Assembly: GCF_019931215.1 (NCBI RefSeq)
Contig: NZ_JAIOUB010000003.1
Location: forward strand, 496,001 to 560,000
Length of the DNA: 64,000 bases
Direction: 5' to 3'
Source: Alcanivorax limicola
Lineage (GTDB): Bacteria > Pseudomonadota > Gammaproteobacteria > Pseudomonadales > Alcanivoracaceae
Numbering within the stretch: position 1 is the stretch's first letter; the number at the start of each line of letters is the position of its first letter. Of this stretch, positions 25,293 to 38,450 are shown piece by piece. The position numbers and the translations under genes were made by a program. Under the pieces are notes generated by a model. That model ran no database searches. It had not been told where the DNA came from and worked only from the letters and a program-made list of their open reading frames with translations.

Positions 25293-28200
25293 ATGCGACT
25301 GAAAAGTATCAAGCTTGCGGGTTTCAAATCCTTCGTTGACCCGACAACGGCACTGTTTCCCGAGAATCTGACCGCTGTTGTCGGTCCCAACGGTTGCGGC
25401 AAATCCAATATCATCGACGCGGTGCGCTGGGTGATGGGGGAGTCCTCTGCCAAGCACTTGCGTGGCGAGTCGATGACCGATGTCATCTTCAATGGCTCCA
25501 ACGCCCGCAAACCGGTGGCCCAGGCGTCCATCGAGCTGGTGTTCGACAACAGTGAAGGCAAGATTGGCGGCGAATACGCGCGCTTCTCCGAAATTGCCGT
25601 GCGCCGCATGGTCAGCCGCGACGGCCAGTCCGCCTATTTCCTCAATGGCAGCAAATGCCGCCGCAAGGACATCACCGATATTTTCCTGGGCACCGGCCTG
25701 GGCCCGCGCAGCTACGCCATCATCGAGCAGGGCATGATCTCGCGCCTGATCGAAGCGAAGCCGGAAGAGCTGCGGGTCTATATCGAAGAGGCCGCCGGTA
25801 TTTCCCGGTACAAGGAGCGCCGTCGGGAAACCGAGAACCGCATGCGCCGCACGCGGGAAAATCTGGAGCGCCTGACGGATATCCGCGATGAGCTGGGCCG
25901 TCAGCTGGAGCGTCTCTCGCGCCAGGCGGCCGCAGCGGAAAAGTACAAGCAATACAAGGAAGAAGAGCGTCAGCTGGGCGCCCAGGTGCGGGCCCTGCGC
26001 TGGCGCGCGCTCAATACGCAGGTCGAGCAGATCGAGCATGTCATGCGCGAGTTGGAAGTGGCCGTGGAAGCGCGGATCGCTGAACAGCGTCACGTGGATG
26101 CCGAACTGGAACGTCTGCGCGACAGCCACACGGACGTGCAGGACCGCTTCAACAAGGTCCAGCAGGAGTATTACGGGCTGGGCGCCGAAGTGGCGCGGCT
26201 CGAGCAGAGTATTCAGCATCAGCGTGAGCGCAAGCAGCAGCTCAATGAAGAACTGATGCAGGTGGAGCAGAACTGGCGCGAGGCCAGCAGTCACCTGAGC
26301 ACCGACGCAGAACGCATTGCCGAGCTGGACGAAAAGCTGGCGGAAGTGGAACCGCAACTGGAAATGCTGCGCGAGCAGGAAGCGGAAGCCGCCGAAGCGC
26401 TGGCTATGGCCGAAGAAGCCATGCAAACCTGGCAGCAGGAGTGGGAAACCTTCAACCACAGTTCGTCGGAATCCCGCCGCCGTGCCGAGGTGGAACAATC
26501 CCGCATCCAGCATCTGGAAACCTCTATCGAACGCTTGTCCGATCGCACGGACCGCCTCAGCAAAGAGCAGGGCAGTCTGGATGCCGGTCCGCTGGCAGAA
26601 GAGATGCGTCAGTTCGAAGCGCAGCAGTCGGAATTGCGCGAGCAGGTCGAAGAAGCCGAAATGCGCGCCGAGACAGTGCAGGAGCAGATCAGCACGATTC
26701 GCCGGGAAAACGGTGATCGCGGCCGGCAACTGGACACGGACCGCGAGCAGTTGCAGAAGATGACCAGCCGTCAGGCCACGCTGAACGCGTTGCAACAGGC
26801 GGCCATGGGGGATGACGGCAGCGTCGGCGAGTGGCTGTCACGTCATGATCTGGATCAGAGCCCGCGACTGGCGGACCAACTGAGCGTTGAGCCCGGCTGG
26901 GAACGCGCTGTTGAAGTGGTGCTCGGTGACGCCTTGCAAGGGCTGTGTGTCAACGGTCTGGATCAGGTGGAAAGCTGGCTGGGCGATCTGACCCAGGGCC
27001 GTATCTGTCTGTTGACGCCGACATCGGCTGCCAGCAGCGGCGCCCAGGGGCGGACACTGGCAGCCCTGGTCAACGGTCCGGCACCAGCGCAGCTGGGGCA
27101 GGTCTATGCGGTGGATACCCTCAGCGATGCGCTGGCACTGCGCAGCCGACTCGCCGCTGGCGAATCCGCCGTCACCCGCGACGGTATCCAGGTGGGCCCG
27201 GACTGGTTGCGTGTGGCGCGCGAACAGGATCAGGAAGCTGGTGTACTGGCTCGCCGCCGCGAGCTGGACGAGCTGGATGACAAGATCCCTGAACTGGAAG
27301 CCCGTGTCGCCGCCACCCGCGAGGCGCTGGAGGCAGGGCGCGAACAGATTCAGATGCTGGAACAGGAACGCGAAGAAAGTCAGCGTCAGGCCAGCCGCAT
27401 CAATCGCGAGCTGGGCGAGCTCAATGCCCAGATCAGCGCCAGACAGGTGCGTCTCGAACAGATCACCATGCGCCGTGAACGCCTCAGCCGAGAGCTTGAG
27501 GAAAGCCGCGAGCAGCGTGCCCAGGAACAGGAGCAGGTCAAGGAAGCGCGCGCCATTCTGGCAGAAGCGCTGGACGCCATGGAGCAGGACAGCGGTCAGC
27601 GCGAGCAGCTGTTGTCGCGCCGTGACAGCACCCGTGGCCAACTGGATGAATGTCGACAGAAAGCCCGCCAGCAGCGCGATCTGGCGCACCAGCTGGCGAT
27701 GGAAGTGCAGGGCGCCCGTACCCAGGCCGATTCGTTGCGGCAGGGGTTGGCGCGGCTGGACACCCAGGTGGCCATGCTGACCGAGCGCAAGGCGCAACTG
27801 GAGAAGCAGCTCGACGAAGGCGATGATCCGGGTATCGAGCTCAAGGCGCAGCTGGAAGAAAAACTGGAGATGCGGCTGGAGTCAGAGCATCGCCTGCAGG
27901 AAGTGCGACGCGAACTGGAAACCATCGACCACGAAGTGCGCAATCTGGATGGCCAGCGGCAGCAGTTCGAAAGCCAGGCGCAGGAAGTGCGCTCGGCGCT
28001 GGACAGCAAGCGCATGCAGTGGCAGGAAATCAAGGTGCGCCGCACCACGGTGCAGGAACAGTTGCAGGAATTGCAGTTTGATCTGGATACCGTGCTGGCG
28101 AATCTGCCGGAAGACGCCAGTGAAGAACACTGGAACAGCGAACTGGAAGCGATTGCGGCGCGGATCGGGCGTCTTGGCCAGATCAACCTGGCAGCGATTG

Positions 28201-28787
28201 ACGAGTACAAGAGCCAGGCGGAGCGCAAGGAGTACCTGGATCGCCAGAACGAGGATCTGGAAGATGCATTGCGCACCCTGGAAAACGCGATTCGCAAGAT
28301 TGACCGCGAGACGCGGACACGCTTCAAGGAATACTTCGACCGCATCAACAAAGGCCTGCAGGAGTTGTTCCCCAAAGTCTTTGGTGGCGGCCATGCTTAC
28401 CTGGAACTCACCGGCGAAGATCTGCTGGATACCGGGGTAGCGATCATGGCGCGGCCGCCGGGCAAGCGTAACAGCACCATTCATCTGCTTTCCGGCGGTG
28501 AAAAGGCGCTGACCGCACTGTCGCTGGTTTTCTCAATTTTTCAATTGAACCCGGCGCCGTTCTGTATGCTTGACGAGGTTGACGCACCGCTGGATGACGC
28601 CAACGTGGGCCGCTTCTGCAAGCTTGTGAATGAAATGTCCGAAGTGGTGCAGTTCATCTATATCACGCATAACAAGATCACCATGGAAATGGCGCACGCA
28701 CTGATGGGTGTGACCATGCATGAGCCGGGCGTGTCGCGGCTGGTGTCGGTGGATGTGGATCAGGCTGCTGAAATGGCAGCCATGTAA
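25293..28787 (+). CDS. smc: Chromosome segregation ATPase SMC
   Basis: Condensin ATPase that organises and segregates the chromosome. The 1164-aa product has Walker A GPNGCGKS at residues 31-38, two long coiled coils rich in Glu, Gln and Arg flanking a hinge around 510-660, the ABC signature LSGGEKALTALS (near 1067) and Walker B with MLDEVDAPLDD (near 1090). ATG 25293 is chosen since MRLKSIKLAGFKSF is the conserved N-terminus; the frame is open for 145 codons upstream but has no homologous content. First gene of smc-zipA-ligA. Confidence 0.97.
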   Translation: MRLKSIKLAGFKSFVDPTTALFPENLTAVVGPNGCGKSNIIDAVRWVMGESSAKHLRGESMTDVIFNGSNARKPVAQASIELVFDNSEGKIGGEYARFSEIAVRRMVSRDGQSAYFLNGSKCRRKDITDIFLGTGLGPRSYAIIEQGMISRLIEAKPEELRVYIEEAAGISRYKERRRETENRMRRTRENLERLTDIRDELGRQLERLSRQAAAAEKYKQYKEEERQLGAQVRALRWRALNTQVEQIEHVMRELEVAVEARIAEQRHVDAELERLRDSHTDVQDRFNKVQQEYYGLGAEVARLEQSIQHQRERKQQLNEELMQVEQNWREASSHLSTDAERIAELDEKLAEVEPQLEMLREQEAEAAEALAMAEEAMQTWQQEWETFNHSSSESRRRAEVEQSRIQHLETSIERLSDRTDRLSKEQGSLDAGPLAEEMRQFEAQQSELREQVEEAEMRAETVQEQISTIRRENGDRGRQLDTDREQLQKMTSRQATLNALQQAAMGDDGSVGEWLSRHDLDQSPRLADQLSVEPGWERAVEVVLGDALQGLCVNGLDQVESWLGDLTQGRICLLTPTSAASSGAQGRTLAALVNGPAPAQLGQVYAVDTLSDALALRSRLAAGESAVTRDGIQVGPDWLRVAREQDQEAGVLARRRELDELDDKIPELEARVAATREALEAGREQIQMLEQEREESQRQASRINRELGELNAQISARQVRLEQITMRRERLSRELEESREQRAQEQEQVKEARAILAEALDAMEQDSGQREQLLSRRDSTRGQLDECRQKARQQRDLAHQLAMEVQGARTQADSLRQGLARLDTQVAMLTERKAQLEKQLDEGDDPGIELKAQLEEKLEMRLESEHRLQEVRRELETIDHEVRNLDGQRQQFESQAQEVRSALDSKRMQWQEIKVRRTTVQEQLQELQFDLDTVLANLPEDASEEHWNSELEAIAARIGRLGQINLAAIDEYKSQAERKEYLDRQNEDLEDALRTLENAIRKIDRETRTRFKEYFDRINKGLQELFPKVFGGGHAYLELTGEDLLDTGVAIMARPPGKRNSTIHLLSGGEKALTALSLVFSIFQLNPAPFCMLDEVDAPLDDANVGRFCKLVNEMSEVVQFIYITHNKITMEMAHALMGVTMHEPGVSRLVSVDVDQAAEMAAM

Positions 28788-28842
28788 TGGCTCGTGCAAT
28801 GGGAAGTGATTGGGGTAATCAAGACATGGAAGAGGCAATGAT

Positions 28843-29973
28843 ATGGGCCTGAATCTGGAGACCCTGGTTGGCATTCTGGTCATTCTGATCCTGCTGATCA
28901 TGGCAGACGGATTGCGACGGATGCTGCGTGAGCGGCAGGACAGCCTGCGCATGAAGATCGAACCGCGTCGGCGCGACAACGATGACGAGCCCCGCCCGGA
29001 ACACAACCCTGAGCTGCCTTCCGGTGGCGCTCGCGTGGTCCAGCGTATGCTGGCCCAGCGTGCCGAAGCCGAAGCTGCCGAGGCTGCCGCGCAGCGCTCG
29101 GCGGAACGCGAGGCAACGGAAGACGATGCCGACGCACAGCACGAAACACGTGGCGCCAGCACACCGCCGCTGATGATGGAGCCGGAAGAAGGCCGTCAGG
29201 CGCCGGTGCATCGCGCCAGCCAGCAGAAGCTGTTTGGTGAAACCGCAGCGGATGATGACGACGATGAGGCGTTGCCGCCCATGAGCGCCCGCCGCGATGA
29301 GGACGAGCAGCGCGAGATCAGCGCCGCAAGACCGGCGAGCGCTGCACCCAGAGCACGCCCTGCGACGCCGTCTGCCTCCAAAGCGCCGTCCGCGCGCAAA
29401 ACAGAGCCCGCCCCGTCACCGGCTCCCCGCAATGAAGCCGCCCGGGCCAGCGCATCAACGCGTCCTCCCGCACAGCCCGTCGAGCGCAAGCCGGAACCGG
29501 TAGCCGAGCCTGCGCCCGAACCGCGTATCGCCCCCGAGTTGATGGAAGTCATTGTGGTGCACCTGATTGCCCAGCGCGGTGAGCGTTTTGACGGGCGCGA
29601 GTTGCTGCAACAATTACTGGAAAACGGCCTACGTTTCGGGGACATGAATATCTTCCATTGTCACCGCAACGAAAATGGCCGCGACGTGCTGCAATTCAGC
29701 ATGGCCAACGCGGTGGAGCCGGGCACCTTCGACATCGATACCATGGAAAGTGAGCGCTTTGCCGGCGTCACGTTTTTCCTGAAGTTGCCCGGGCCGGGCC
29801 GGCCGATGGGTGCGCTGGAGCGTATGCTGGAAACCGTACGCAAGCTGGCGGATGCGCTGCACGGCGAGTTGAAAGACGAGCAACGCAGCGTACTGACACC
29901 GCAAACCATGGAGCATCTGCGTCAGCGCGTGCAGGAATTCGAACGTCGCCTGCGCGTGCACCAGGGCGCCTGA
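28843..29973 (+). CDS. zipA: Cell division protein ZipA
   Basis: Bitopic inner-membrane protein that tethers FtsZ at the division ring. The 376-aa product has one N-terminal membrane helix (about residues 6-25), a charged region, a long Pro/Ala/Glu-rich linker (about 45-230), and a C-terminal FtsZ-binding domain (about 235-376) with MEVIVVHLIAQRGERFDGREL. The order smc-zipA-ligA matches Pseudomonas. Confidence 0.94.
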   Translation: MGLNLETLVGILVILILLIMADGLRRMLRERQDSLRMKIEPRRRDNDDEPRPEHNPELPSGGARVVQRMLAQRAEAEAAEAAAQRSAEREATEDDADAQHETRGASTPPLMMEPEEGRQAPVHRASQQKLFGETAADDDDDEALPPMSARRDEDEQREISAARPASAAPRARPATPSASKAPSARKTEPAPSPAPRNEAARASASTRPPAQPVERKPEPVAEPAPEPRIAPELMEVIVVHLIAQRGERFDGRELLQQLLENGLRFGDMNIFHCHRNENGRDVLQFSMANAVEPGTFDIDTMESERFAGVTFFLKLPGPGRPMGALERMLETVRKLADALHGELKDEQRSVLTPQTMEHLRQRVQEFERRLRVHQGA

Positions 29974-32921
<2,948 letters not shown>

Positions 32922-32932
32922 GCGGAGTCTGA

Positions 32933-33370
32933 ATGAGACGCATGGAATCCGAGTCAATTGTCTACGGGTGCATCAAGCATCTGCCCTTCGGCGACACCCT
33001 GCAGCGCCGCACCAGCTGTGTGCACAATCGCCGGGTAATTCGCCAGTTGCCGCAAGCGGATGAGTGGCCATTTCTGTGCCGCGAAATGTTTGCCGTGCCG
33101 GGCGATGACCTGATGGGCGGGACCTTCCAGACCCAGGTCATCCACTTCGGCATGTCCTACCAGGCGGTGGAATACGAGTGGGAACACTGGATTCACAAGT
33201 TCGAGGCGTTGCTGAAACAGATGTACTGGGTCAGCGCTGTAGTCCATCTGGAAACCGAGCTCGCCGGGCACCACACCTTTGTCTGGGAGTGTGCGGATGT
33301 CTGCCACGAGCCGGGCGAGGAACCCTTGCGCGTGCGTTGCGAGTGGGCACGGGAAGGCGCCATCGCCTGA
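32933..33370 (+). CDS. Conserved hypothetical protein downstream of ligA
   Basis: 145-aa soluble protein of unknown function. It resembles, from memory, the Pseudomonas protein encoded just after ligA (PA1530 type), sharing a MESES-IVYGCIK start, RQLPQADEWPFLCREMF and VEYEWEHWIHKFEALL. No signal peptide or known catalytic motif is visible. It is acidic and Trp/Tyr-rich. ATG 32933 has GCGGAG at a good distance, whereas homologues favour ATG 32942; both are in frame. It closes the smc-zipA-ligA operon and is followed by palindromic repeats. Confidence 0.75.
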   Translation: MRRMESESIVYGCIKHLPFGDTLQRRTSCVHNRRVIRQLPQADEWPFLCREMFAVPGDDLMGGTFQTQVIHFGMSYQAVEYEWEHWIHKFEALLKQMYWVSAVVHLETELAGHHTFVWECADVCHEPGEEPLRVRCEWAREGAIA

Positions 33371-33391
33371 ACCCCAGCACTGGCGAGCACT

Positions 33392-33506
33392 GGGGGTCAG
33401 GTCTCACATTTCACGGACCGATGAGAAATGTGAGACCCGACCCCCGGTTTTTCCGGACCGATGAGAAATGTGAGACCTGACCCCCGGTTTTTGAGACCTG
33501 ACCCCC
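33392..33506. repeat. GGTCAGGTCTCACATTT palindromic repeat cluster
   Basis: One forward copy (33392-33412) and three reverse copies (33425-33445, 33465-33485, and a truncated one at 33492-33506) of the repeat also found at the RAYT element. The reverse copies lie in 40-bp tandem units. The forward copy can pair with either full reverse copy to form a long hairpin between convergent genes (the conserved hypothetical and metE), so it probably serves as a shared transcription end. It abuts the metE stop. Confidence 0.85.
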
Positions 33507-33512
33507 GGTTTT

Positions 33513-35813
33513 TCAGGCGGCGCTGCGCAGTTGCCGCGCCGCTTCCACCATGGCCAGCAGGGCCTCTTCGGTTTCCGGCCAGCCGCGCGTCTTCAGCCCG
33601 CAATCGGGATTGACCCAGAGCCGTTCTGCCGGCAACTGCCGTGCTGCCTTTTGCATCAGGTTCACCATCCAGTCCACCTCGGGAATGTTCGGCGAGTGAA
33701 TGTCGTACACGCCCGGGCCGATGTCGTTGGGATAGTGGAATTTCTCAAACGCTTCCAGCAACTCCATGTTCGAGCGGGATGTCTCGATGGTGATCACGTC
33801 CGCGTCCAGTGCGGCAATCGCTTCGATGATGTCGTTGAACTCTGAATAGCACATGTGCGTGTGAATCTGGGTGCTGTCCTGCACGCCGGTGGTGCTCAGG
33901 CGGAAACAGGCCACAGCCCAGTCCAGGTAGGCGCCCCAGTCCGCGCGGCGCAGGGGCAGGCCTTCGCGGAACGCGGGTTCGTCGATCTGGATAACATGGA
34001 TGCCGGCGGCCTCCAGGTCGTTCACTTCATCGCGCAACGCCAGTGCCAGTTGTTCGCAGGTGCGCTGGCGCGGCTGGTCATCACGCACGAAGGACCATTG
34101 CAGGATCGTCACCGGGCCGGTGAGCATGCCCTTGACCGGCTTGTCGGTGAGCGACTGCGCAAACGCTGTCCACGCTACTGTCATCGGCGCGGGGCGCGAT
34201 ACGTCGCCAAAGATGACCGGCGGCTTCACGCAACGTGAGCCGTAGCTCTGCACCCAGCCGTTTTGGGTGAAGGCAAAGCCGTCGAGCAGCTCGCCGAAAT
34301 ACTCCACCATGTCGTTGCGTTCCGGTTCGCCGTGTACGAGCACGTCCAGTCCGGCCTGTTCCTGGAAGCGGATGCAGCGGGTGACTTCGGCGCGAATGGC
34401 TTCGTTGTAGCCGTTGTCATCCAGCGCGCCTTTCTTCCAGTCCCGGCGCAGTGCGCGGATCTCCCGCGTCTGCGGGAAGGAGCCGATGGTGGTGGTGGGG
34501 TAAGCAGGCAGCTTCAATGCGGCCTGTTGCAGGGCGATGCGTTCGGCGAAGGGCGTGCGCTGCTGGCTGATCTCACCGATGCGACGAAAGCGCTCTTGCA
34601 CGGCGGGATTGTGGATGCGTGGCGAGGCACGTCGTGCAGCCAGCGCCTCGCGCTGGGCGTGCAGCGCCTCGGCGCAGACATCCGGATCGGTCAGTGCCTG
34701 GCCCAGCAGCGCCAGTTCATCCAGCTTCTGATGCGCAAAGCTGAGCCAGCTCTTCAGTTCGTCATCCAGTTTTTTCTCGTGCGCCAGATCCACCGGCACA
34801 TGCAGCAGCGAGCAGGACGGTGCCAGCCACAGGCGCTCGCCCAGCGCCTCGGCGGCGGGTTTCAGCGTGTTCAGCGCGGCGTCGAGATCGGTGCGCCAGA
34901 TATTGCGGCCGTTGATGATCCCGGCGGACAGCACCTGATCGTCGCGCAGACGCGGCAGTACCGCCGCCAGTTGCTCCGGCGCGCGCACCAGGTCCAGGTG
35001 CAGACCCGCCACCGGCAACGCCAGGGTGGTGAACAGGTTGTCGTCCAGGCCGCCGAAATAGGTCGCCAGCAGCAGTTTCACCGGGCTGGCGGCGAGTTGT
35101 TCATAGACGCGCACGAAAGCCCGCTGCCAGGCCTCCGGCAGGTCCAGCACCAGAATCGGCTCGTCGATCTGCACCCAGGTCACGCCCTGAGCCGCCAGGC
35201 GCTTGAGCACCTCGCGGTACACCGGGATCAGCCGCGCCAGCAGGTCCAGTTTGGCTGCGTCGGCGGCCCCGTCATACGCGTCGCCCTTGCCCAGATACAG
35301 CCAGGTCAGCGGGCCGGGGATCACCGGCCGCGCCTGATGCCCCTGCTGCTGTGCCTCGCTGACCTGCTGGAACAGCTCCTCGCGGGCAATGCGGAAGGTC
35401 TGTTCCGGATGCAGCTCCGGCACGATGTAGTGGTAGTTGGTATCAAACCACTTGGTCATCTCGCAGGCGGCCGCCGGTTCGCCGCTGGGCGCCCGGCCAC
35501 GGGCCATGCGAAACAGGGTGTCCAGGCCGACCGGCTGATCTTCGGGCTGGTTGAAGCGCGGCGGCACCGCACCGAGCAGAGTGGTCCATTCCAGAATCTG
35601 GTCATACCAGGCGAAATCGCCCACCGGCACGGTGTCCAGCCCGGCCTCGGCCTGGGCGGCCCAGTGGCGGGCACGCAGTTCGCGGCCCACATGGGCCAGT
35701 TCGGAGGCTTGCAGGGTGCCAGCCCAGTAGGCCTCCTGGGCCTTCTTCAGTTCGCGGTGGGCGCCGATACGGGGGAAGCCCAGGTTGTGCAGGGTCGGGC
35801 GTTGGCTGCTCAT
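33513..35813 (-). CDS. metE: Cobalamin-independent methionine synthase MetE
   Basis: Zinc enzyme that methylates homocysteine with 5-methyl-THF-polyglutamate. The 766-aa product has the two-barrel MetE architecture: an N-terminal [16 protein letters not shown] and a catalytic C-terminal half with [12 protein letters not shown], the zinc ligands in THMCYSEF and the late [16 protein letters not shown] 35813 marks the conserved start; the frame is open 113 codons further upstream through the metR promoter and is not used. It is transcribed divergently from metR, its activator. Confidence 0.96.
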   Translation of the reverse strand: MSSQRPTLHNLGFPRIGAHRELKKAQEAYWAGTLQASELAHVGRELRARHWAAQAEAGLDTVPVGDFAWYDQILEWTTLLGAVPPRFNQPEDQPVGLDTLFRMARGRAPSGEPAAACEMTKWFDTNYHYIVPELHPEQTFRIAREELFQQVSEAQQQGHQARPVIPGPLTWLYLGKGDAYDGAADAAKLDLLARLIPVYREVLKRLAAQGVTWVQIDEPILVLDLPEAWQRAFVRVYEQLAASPVKLLLATYFGGLDDNLFTTLALPVAGLHLDLVRAPEQLAAVLPRLRDDQVLSAGIINGRNIWRTDLDAALNTLKPAAEALGERLWLAPSCSLLHVPVDLAHEKKLDDELKSWLSFAHQKLDELALLGQALTDPDVCAEALHAQREALAARRASPRIHNPAVQERFRRIGEISQQRTPFAERIALQQAALKLPAYPTTTIGSFPQTREIRALRRDWKKGALDDNGYNEAIRAEVTRCIRFQEQAGLDVLVHGEPERNDMVEYFGELLDGFAFTQNGWVQSYGSRCVKPPVIFGDVSRPAPMTVAWTAFAQSLTDKPVKGMLTGPVTILQWSFVRDDQPRQRTCEQLALALRDEVNDLEAAGIHVIQIDEPAFREGLPLRRADWGAYLDWAVACFRLSTTGVQDSTQIHTHMCYSEFNDIIEAIAALDADVITIETSRSNMELLEAFEKFHYPNDIGPGVYDIHSPNIPEVDWMVNLMQKAARQLPAERLWVNPDCGLKTRGWPETEEALLAMVEAARQLRSAA

Positions 35814-35867
35814 GTGCGGTCTTTTCCATGGTTGATGAACGATGGCCGCTATTGTGCTAGGTATGCT

Positions 35868-35886
35868 TGTTGAGTAAAAATCAACA
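35868..35886. promoter_or_regulatory. MetR-type binding site between metE and metR
   Basis: TGTTGA-N7-TCAACA is a perfect 6-bp inverted repeat in the 103-nt divergent gap. Its centre, TGA-N7-TCA, has the spacing of the MetR consensus TGAA-N5-TTCA with changes at the inner positions. It is 31 nt from metR and 55 nt from metE, a suitable place to control both. Confidence 0.6.
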
Positions 35887-35916
35887 TACGCATCCATACT
35901 ATGAGATTTGTTCATC

Positions 35917-36834
35917 ATGATAGAGATTCGCCACCTGGAGACCCTGACCGCCATTCGCGAGGGCGGCAGTCTGGTGGAGGCCGCCGAGCGGCTGCATGTC
36001 ACCCAGTCTGCCCTGTCGCACCAGTTGCGCGACCTGGAGGACCGTCTGGGGCTGCAACTGCTGAACCGGCGCACCCGCCCGGTGCGGTTTACCACGGCCG
36101 GGCTGCGCCTCCTTGCCCTGGCCGACGAGGTGCTGCCGCGCTTGCGCGGCACCGAACGCGAGCTGAAGCGACTGGCTGCGGGGCAGACCGGGCGGCTGCA
36201 TCTGGCTATCGAATGCCATTCCTGTTTCCAGTGGCTGATGCCGACGCTGGATGTGTTTCGCGGCCAATGGCCGGAAGTGCAACTGGACCTGTCGGCGGGC
36301 TTTTCGTTTGCGCCGCTGCCGGCGCTGGTGCGCGGTGATCTGGATCTGGTGATTACGTCGGACCCGATCGAGATGGAGGCGGTGAGTTATATCCCGCTGT
36401 TCCGCTATGAATTGGTGCTGGCGGTGGCCCGCGATGCGCCGCTGGCGGCGGCACGCTTTGTGCGCCCGGCACAACTCGCTGACCAGACCCTGATCACCTA
36501 CCCGGTGGAGCGGGATCGGCTGGATGTGTTTACGGCCTTTCTTGATCCGGCGGGCGTCGAACCGGCTGCACTACGCACGGCCGAACTGACGCCGATGATG
36601 GCGCAGCTGGTCGCCAGCGGCCGCGGTGTCGCGGCGTTGCCGAACTGGGCGTTGACGGAATATTTGTCACAGAAACTGCTGGCGACGTGTCGCCTGGGCG
36701 AGGACGGCGTGTGGCGCACGCTCTATGCGGCGGTGCGTGTGGAAGAAGAGCAGGCCGCCTACATCCAGGATTTTCTCGCCATGGCGCGGGAGCTGTGCTT
36801 TCGCGATCTCAGCGGCATTCGCATGCCGCGCTGA
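35917..36834 (+). CDS. metR: LysR-family regulator MetR
   Basis: 305-aa LysR-type regulator that activates methionine genes with homocysteine as co-inducer. The N-terminal HTH (about 2-60) has [40 protein letters not shown]; the rest is the two-lobed effector domain. The divergent position next to metE is the classical arrangement and gives the specific identity. ATG 35917 is preferred to the in-frame TTG 35908. Its end runs into a palindromic repeat shared with the TetR gene. Confidence 0.93.
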   Translation: MIEIRHLETLTAIREGGSLVEAAERLHVTQSALSHQLRDLEDRLGLQLLNRRTRPVRFTTAGLRLLALADEVLPRLRGTERELKRLAAGQTGRLHLAIECHSCFQWLMPTLDVFRGQWPEVQLDLSAGFSFAPLPALVRGDLDLVITSDPIEMEAVSYIPLFRYELVLAVARDAPLAAARFVRPAQLADQTLITYPVERDRLDVFTAFLDPAGVEPAALRTAELTPMMAQLVASGRGVAALPNWALTEYLSQKLLATCRLGEDGVWRTLYAAVRVEEEQAAYIQDFLAMARELCFRDLSGIRMPR

Positions 36835-36842
36835 GCATTAGT

Positions 36843-36944
36843 GGGGGTCAGGTCTCACATTTCCCATCGGATAAGGAGTGGATCTTTATCTTCGTCCATC
36901 AACTGTCGGGGCGGCATCCCGTGTGAAATGTGAGACCTGACCCC
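36843..36944. repeat. Solo palindromic element (REPIN/MITE-like), 102 bp
   Basis: Two inverted copies of the repeat, at 36843-36863 and 36925-36944, enclose 61 nt of unique sequence with no gene. The ends match those bounding the RAYT gene (38448-39463), so this looks like a non-autonomous derivative mobilised by that transposase. It fills the gap between convergent metR and tetR and may end both transcripts. Confidence 0.8.
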
Positions 36945-36960
36945 TGCTTTTCTGCCTTTG

Positions 36961-37551
36961 TTACCAGCAATCCTGCAATACGGCATCCATCGCAGTAATG
37001 ACCCAGTCAGCGGCGTCGTACATCGGTCTGCCGCCGCGCAACTCATCAAGCACGGCAGCGAGGGGCAGGCCTGCCAGCGCATAGTTGAGTCGTGCCAGAT
37101 CGCCTTTGCCTTTGGGCCAGAGGCGTTTGGCGAAATCCTTGGCGACGCGGAGGTGATCGGCGGCCAGGGCTTCGGCGCGTTTGCGCACGGCGGCCGGCCA
37201 GGGCTCGCCGAGCAGGTCTTCACGCCGCCAGGCCATCAGTACCAGTGCTTCGGCCCGATGCGTTCGAGTGCGGTTAATAAAATGATGCACCGCCGCATGG
37301 GCTGCTGTACGGGGATCCTCATGTTCCAGCAAAACCGCTTCAAGGCCGCTCTGGAAGCGTTCCGCGCAGCGCAGCCACAGGGCGACCAACAACGCATCCC
37401 GTGACGGAAAGCGATGGTACAAGGACCCGCTGGGTGCGTTCAGTTGCTCGCATACCCGAGTCATGGTGAGTGCGCGCATGCCGTCCCGCTCCAGCACCTC
37501 AAGTGCAGCGTCCAGCACGACGTCGATGGTGAACTTGCCTGGTCGTCCCAT
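36961..37551 (-). CDS. TetR-family regulator of the enoyl-CoA hydratase gene
   Basis: 196-aa regulator with an N-terminal TetR HTH (about 8-55: FTIDVVLDAALEVLERDGM, LNAPSGSLYHRFPSRDALLVALW) and a helical ligand domain of unknown specificity. It is divergent from the hydratase gene with only 49 nt between starts, and a perfect palindrome sits there, so local repression is very likely. ATG 37551 lacks an obvious Shine-Dalgarno sequence and the message may be nearly leaderless. Confidence 0.88.
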   Translation of the reverse strand: MGRPGKFTIDVVLDAALEVLERDGMRALTMTRVCEQLNAPSGSLYHRFPSRDALLVALWLRCAERFQSGLEAVLLEHEDPRTAAHAAVHHFINRTRTHRAEALVLMAWRREDLLGEPWPAAVRKRAEALAADHLRVAKDFAKRLWPKGKGDLARLNYALAGLPLAAVLDELRGGRPMYDAADWVITAMDAVLQDCW

Positions 37552-37563
37552 GGGTGATAATTA

Positions 37564-37579
37564 TAGAGACTAATCTCTA
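37564..37579. promoter_or_regulatory. TetR operator TAGAGA-CTAA-TCTCTA
   Basis: A perfect 16-bp palindrome centred in the 49-nt gap between the divergent tetR and hydratase starts. Its location would block both promoters, which is typical TetR-family autoregulation. Confidence 0.75.
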
Positions 37580-37600
37580 ATATGAAAAGAGGACCCTGTG

Positions 37601-38440
37601 ATGAATGAAAAAACCTATGCTGACCTGATCCGGGAGTGTGAGGCGGACACGCACCGCTATGTGGAGGTGTCCAGCGACGGCAGGGTAGCTACCGTGACCC
37701 TGAACAATCCCGAGCGACTCAATTCCCTGACGCCGGTGCTGTGCTATCAGCTGCAGCAGGCGTTGCGTCCCTTGATGGATGCACCCGACGTGCGCGTCAT
37801 CATTCTTACCGGCGCTGATCCGGCGTTCTGCGCGGGGGGCGATCTGGATTTTATCCTGATGGCAGAAGAATCCCTGCGGCGCGGGGATGAAGGCGCCGTA
37901 ACAGTCTGGCGCTGGATTCGTCGCCAGTTTGGTGGCGTGGCGCGGTTGCTGGCACAGAGCGACAAGTATGTGATCTCGGCCCTGAACGGACCCGCCGCTG
38001 GCGTGGGGCTATCGTTTGCGTTTGCCTCGGATTATCTATTGGCCTCCGAGCGCGCCAGACTGGTGCTGGCATTCGCCGCCATTGGTCTGGTGCCGGAAGT
38101 CGGATGCAACTGGCAGTTGACGCGCCGACTCGGCTACCAGAAAGCGATGGAGCTGTTCATCGCCGGAGAACGACTGTCTGCCGAGCGTTCACTGGAACTG
38201 GGATTGGTGAATCGCGTAGTGCCGCACGACCGCCTCCTCGACGAGGCACGCGCCTGGGCAAACCGGGTCTGCGCATTACCGGCCAACGTGGTGGAAATGG
38301 CCAAGGTACAGATGCGCAAGGTGGTCGACATGCCCTGGGATCAGGCCATTGTGATGGAAGAATTTGCGGAACCGATCTGCTTTACACCGCAGAGCCACCG
38401 TGACGCAGTCCGCGCGATTCAAGCAGCGATAAAGCGCTAG
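37601..38440 (+). CDS. Enoyl-CoA hydratase/isomerase family protein
   Basis: 279-aa crotonase-fold enzyme. The motifs are NNPERLNSLTP, the oxyanion-hole region DPAFCAGGDLDF, NGPAAGVGLSFAFASDYLLA and GLVPEVGCNWQLTRRLG, where the glutamate fits a catalytic position of hydratases. Likely acts in beta-oxidation or catabolism of a specific acyl-CoA; the substrate is unknown. ATG 37601 follows GAGGA; an in-frame GTG precedes it. Controlled by the adjacent TetR protein (inference from the shared operator). Confidence 0.85.
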   Translation: MNEKTYADLIRECEADTHRYVEVSSDGRVATVTLNNPERLNSLTPVLCYQLQQALRPLMDAPDVRVIILTGADPAFCAGGDLDFILMAEESLRRGDEGAVTVWRWIRRQFGGVARLLAQSDKYVISALNGPAAGVGLSFAFASDYLLASERARLVLAFAAIGLVPEVGCNWQLTRRLGYQKAMELFIAGERLSAERSLELGLVNRVVPHDRLLDEARAWANRVCALPANVVEMAKVQMRKVVDMPWDQAIVMEEFAEPICFTPQSHRDAVRAIQAAIKR

Positions 38441-38450
38441 ATCGTCAGGG

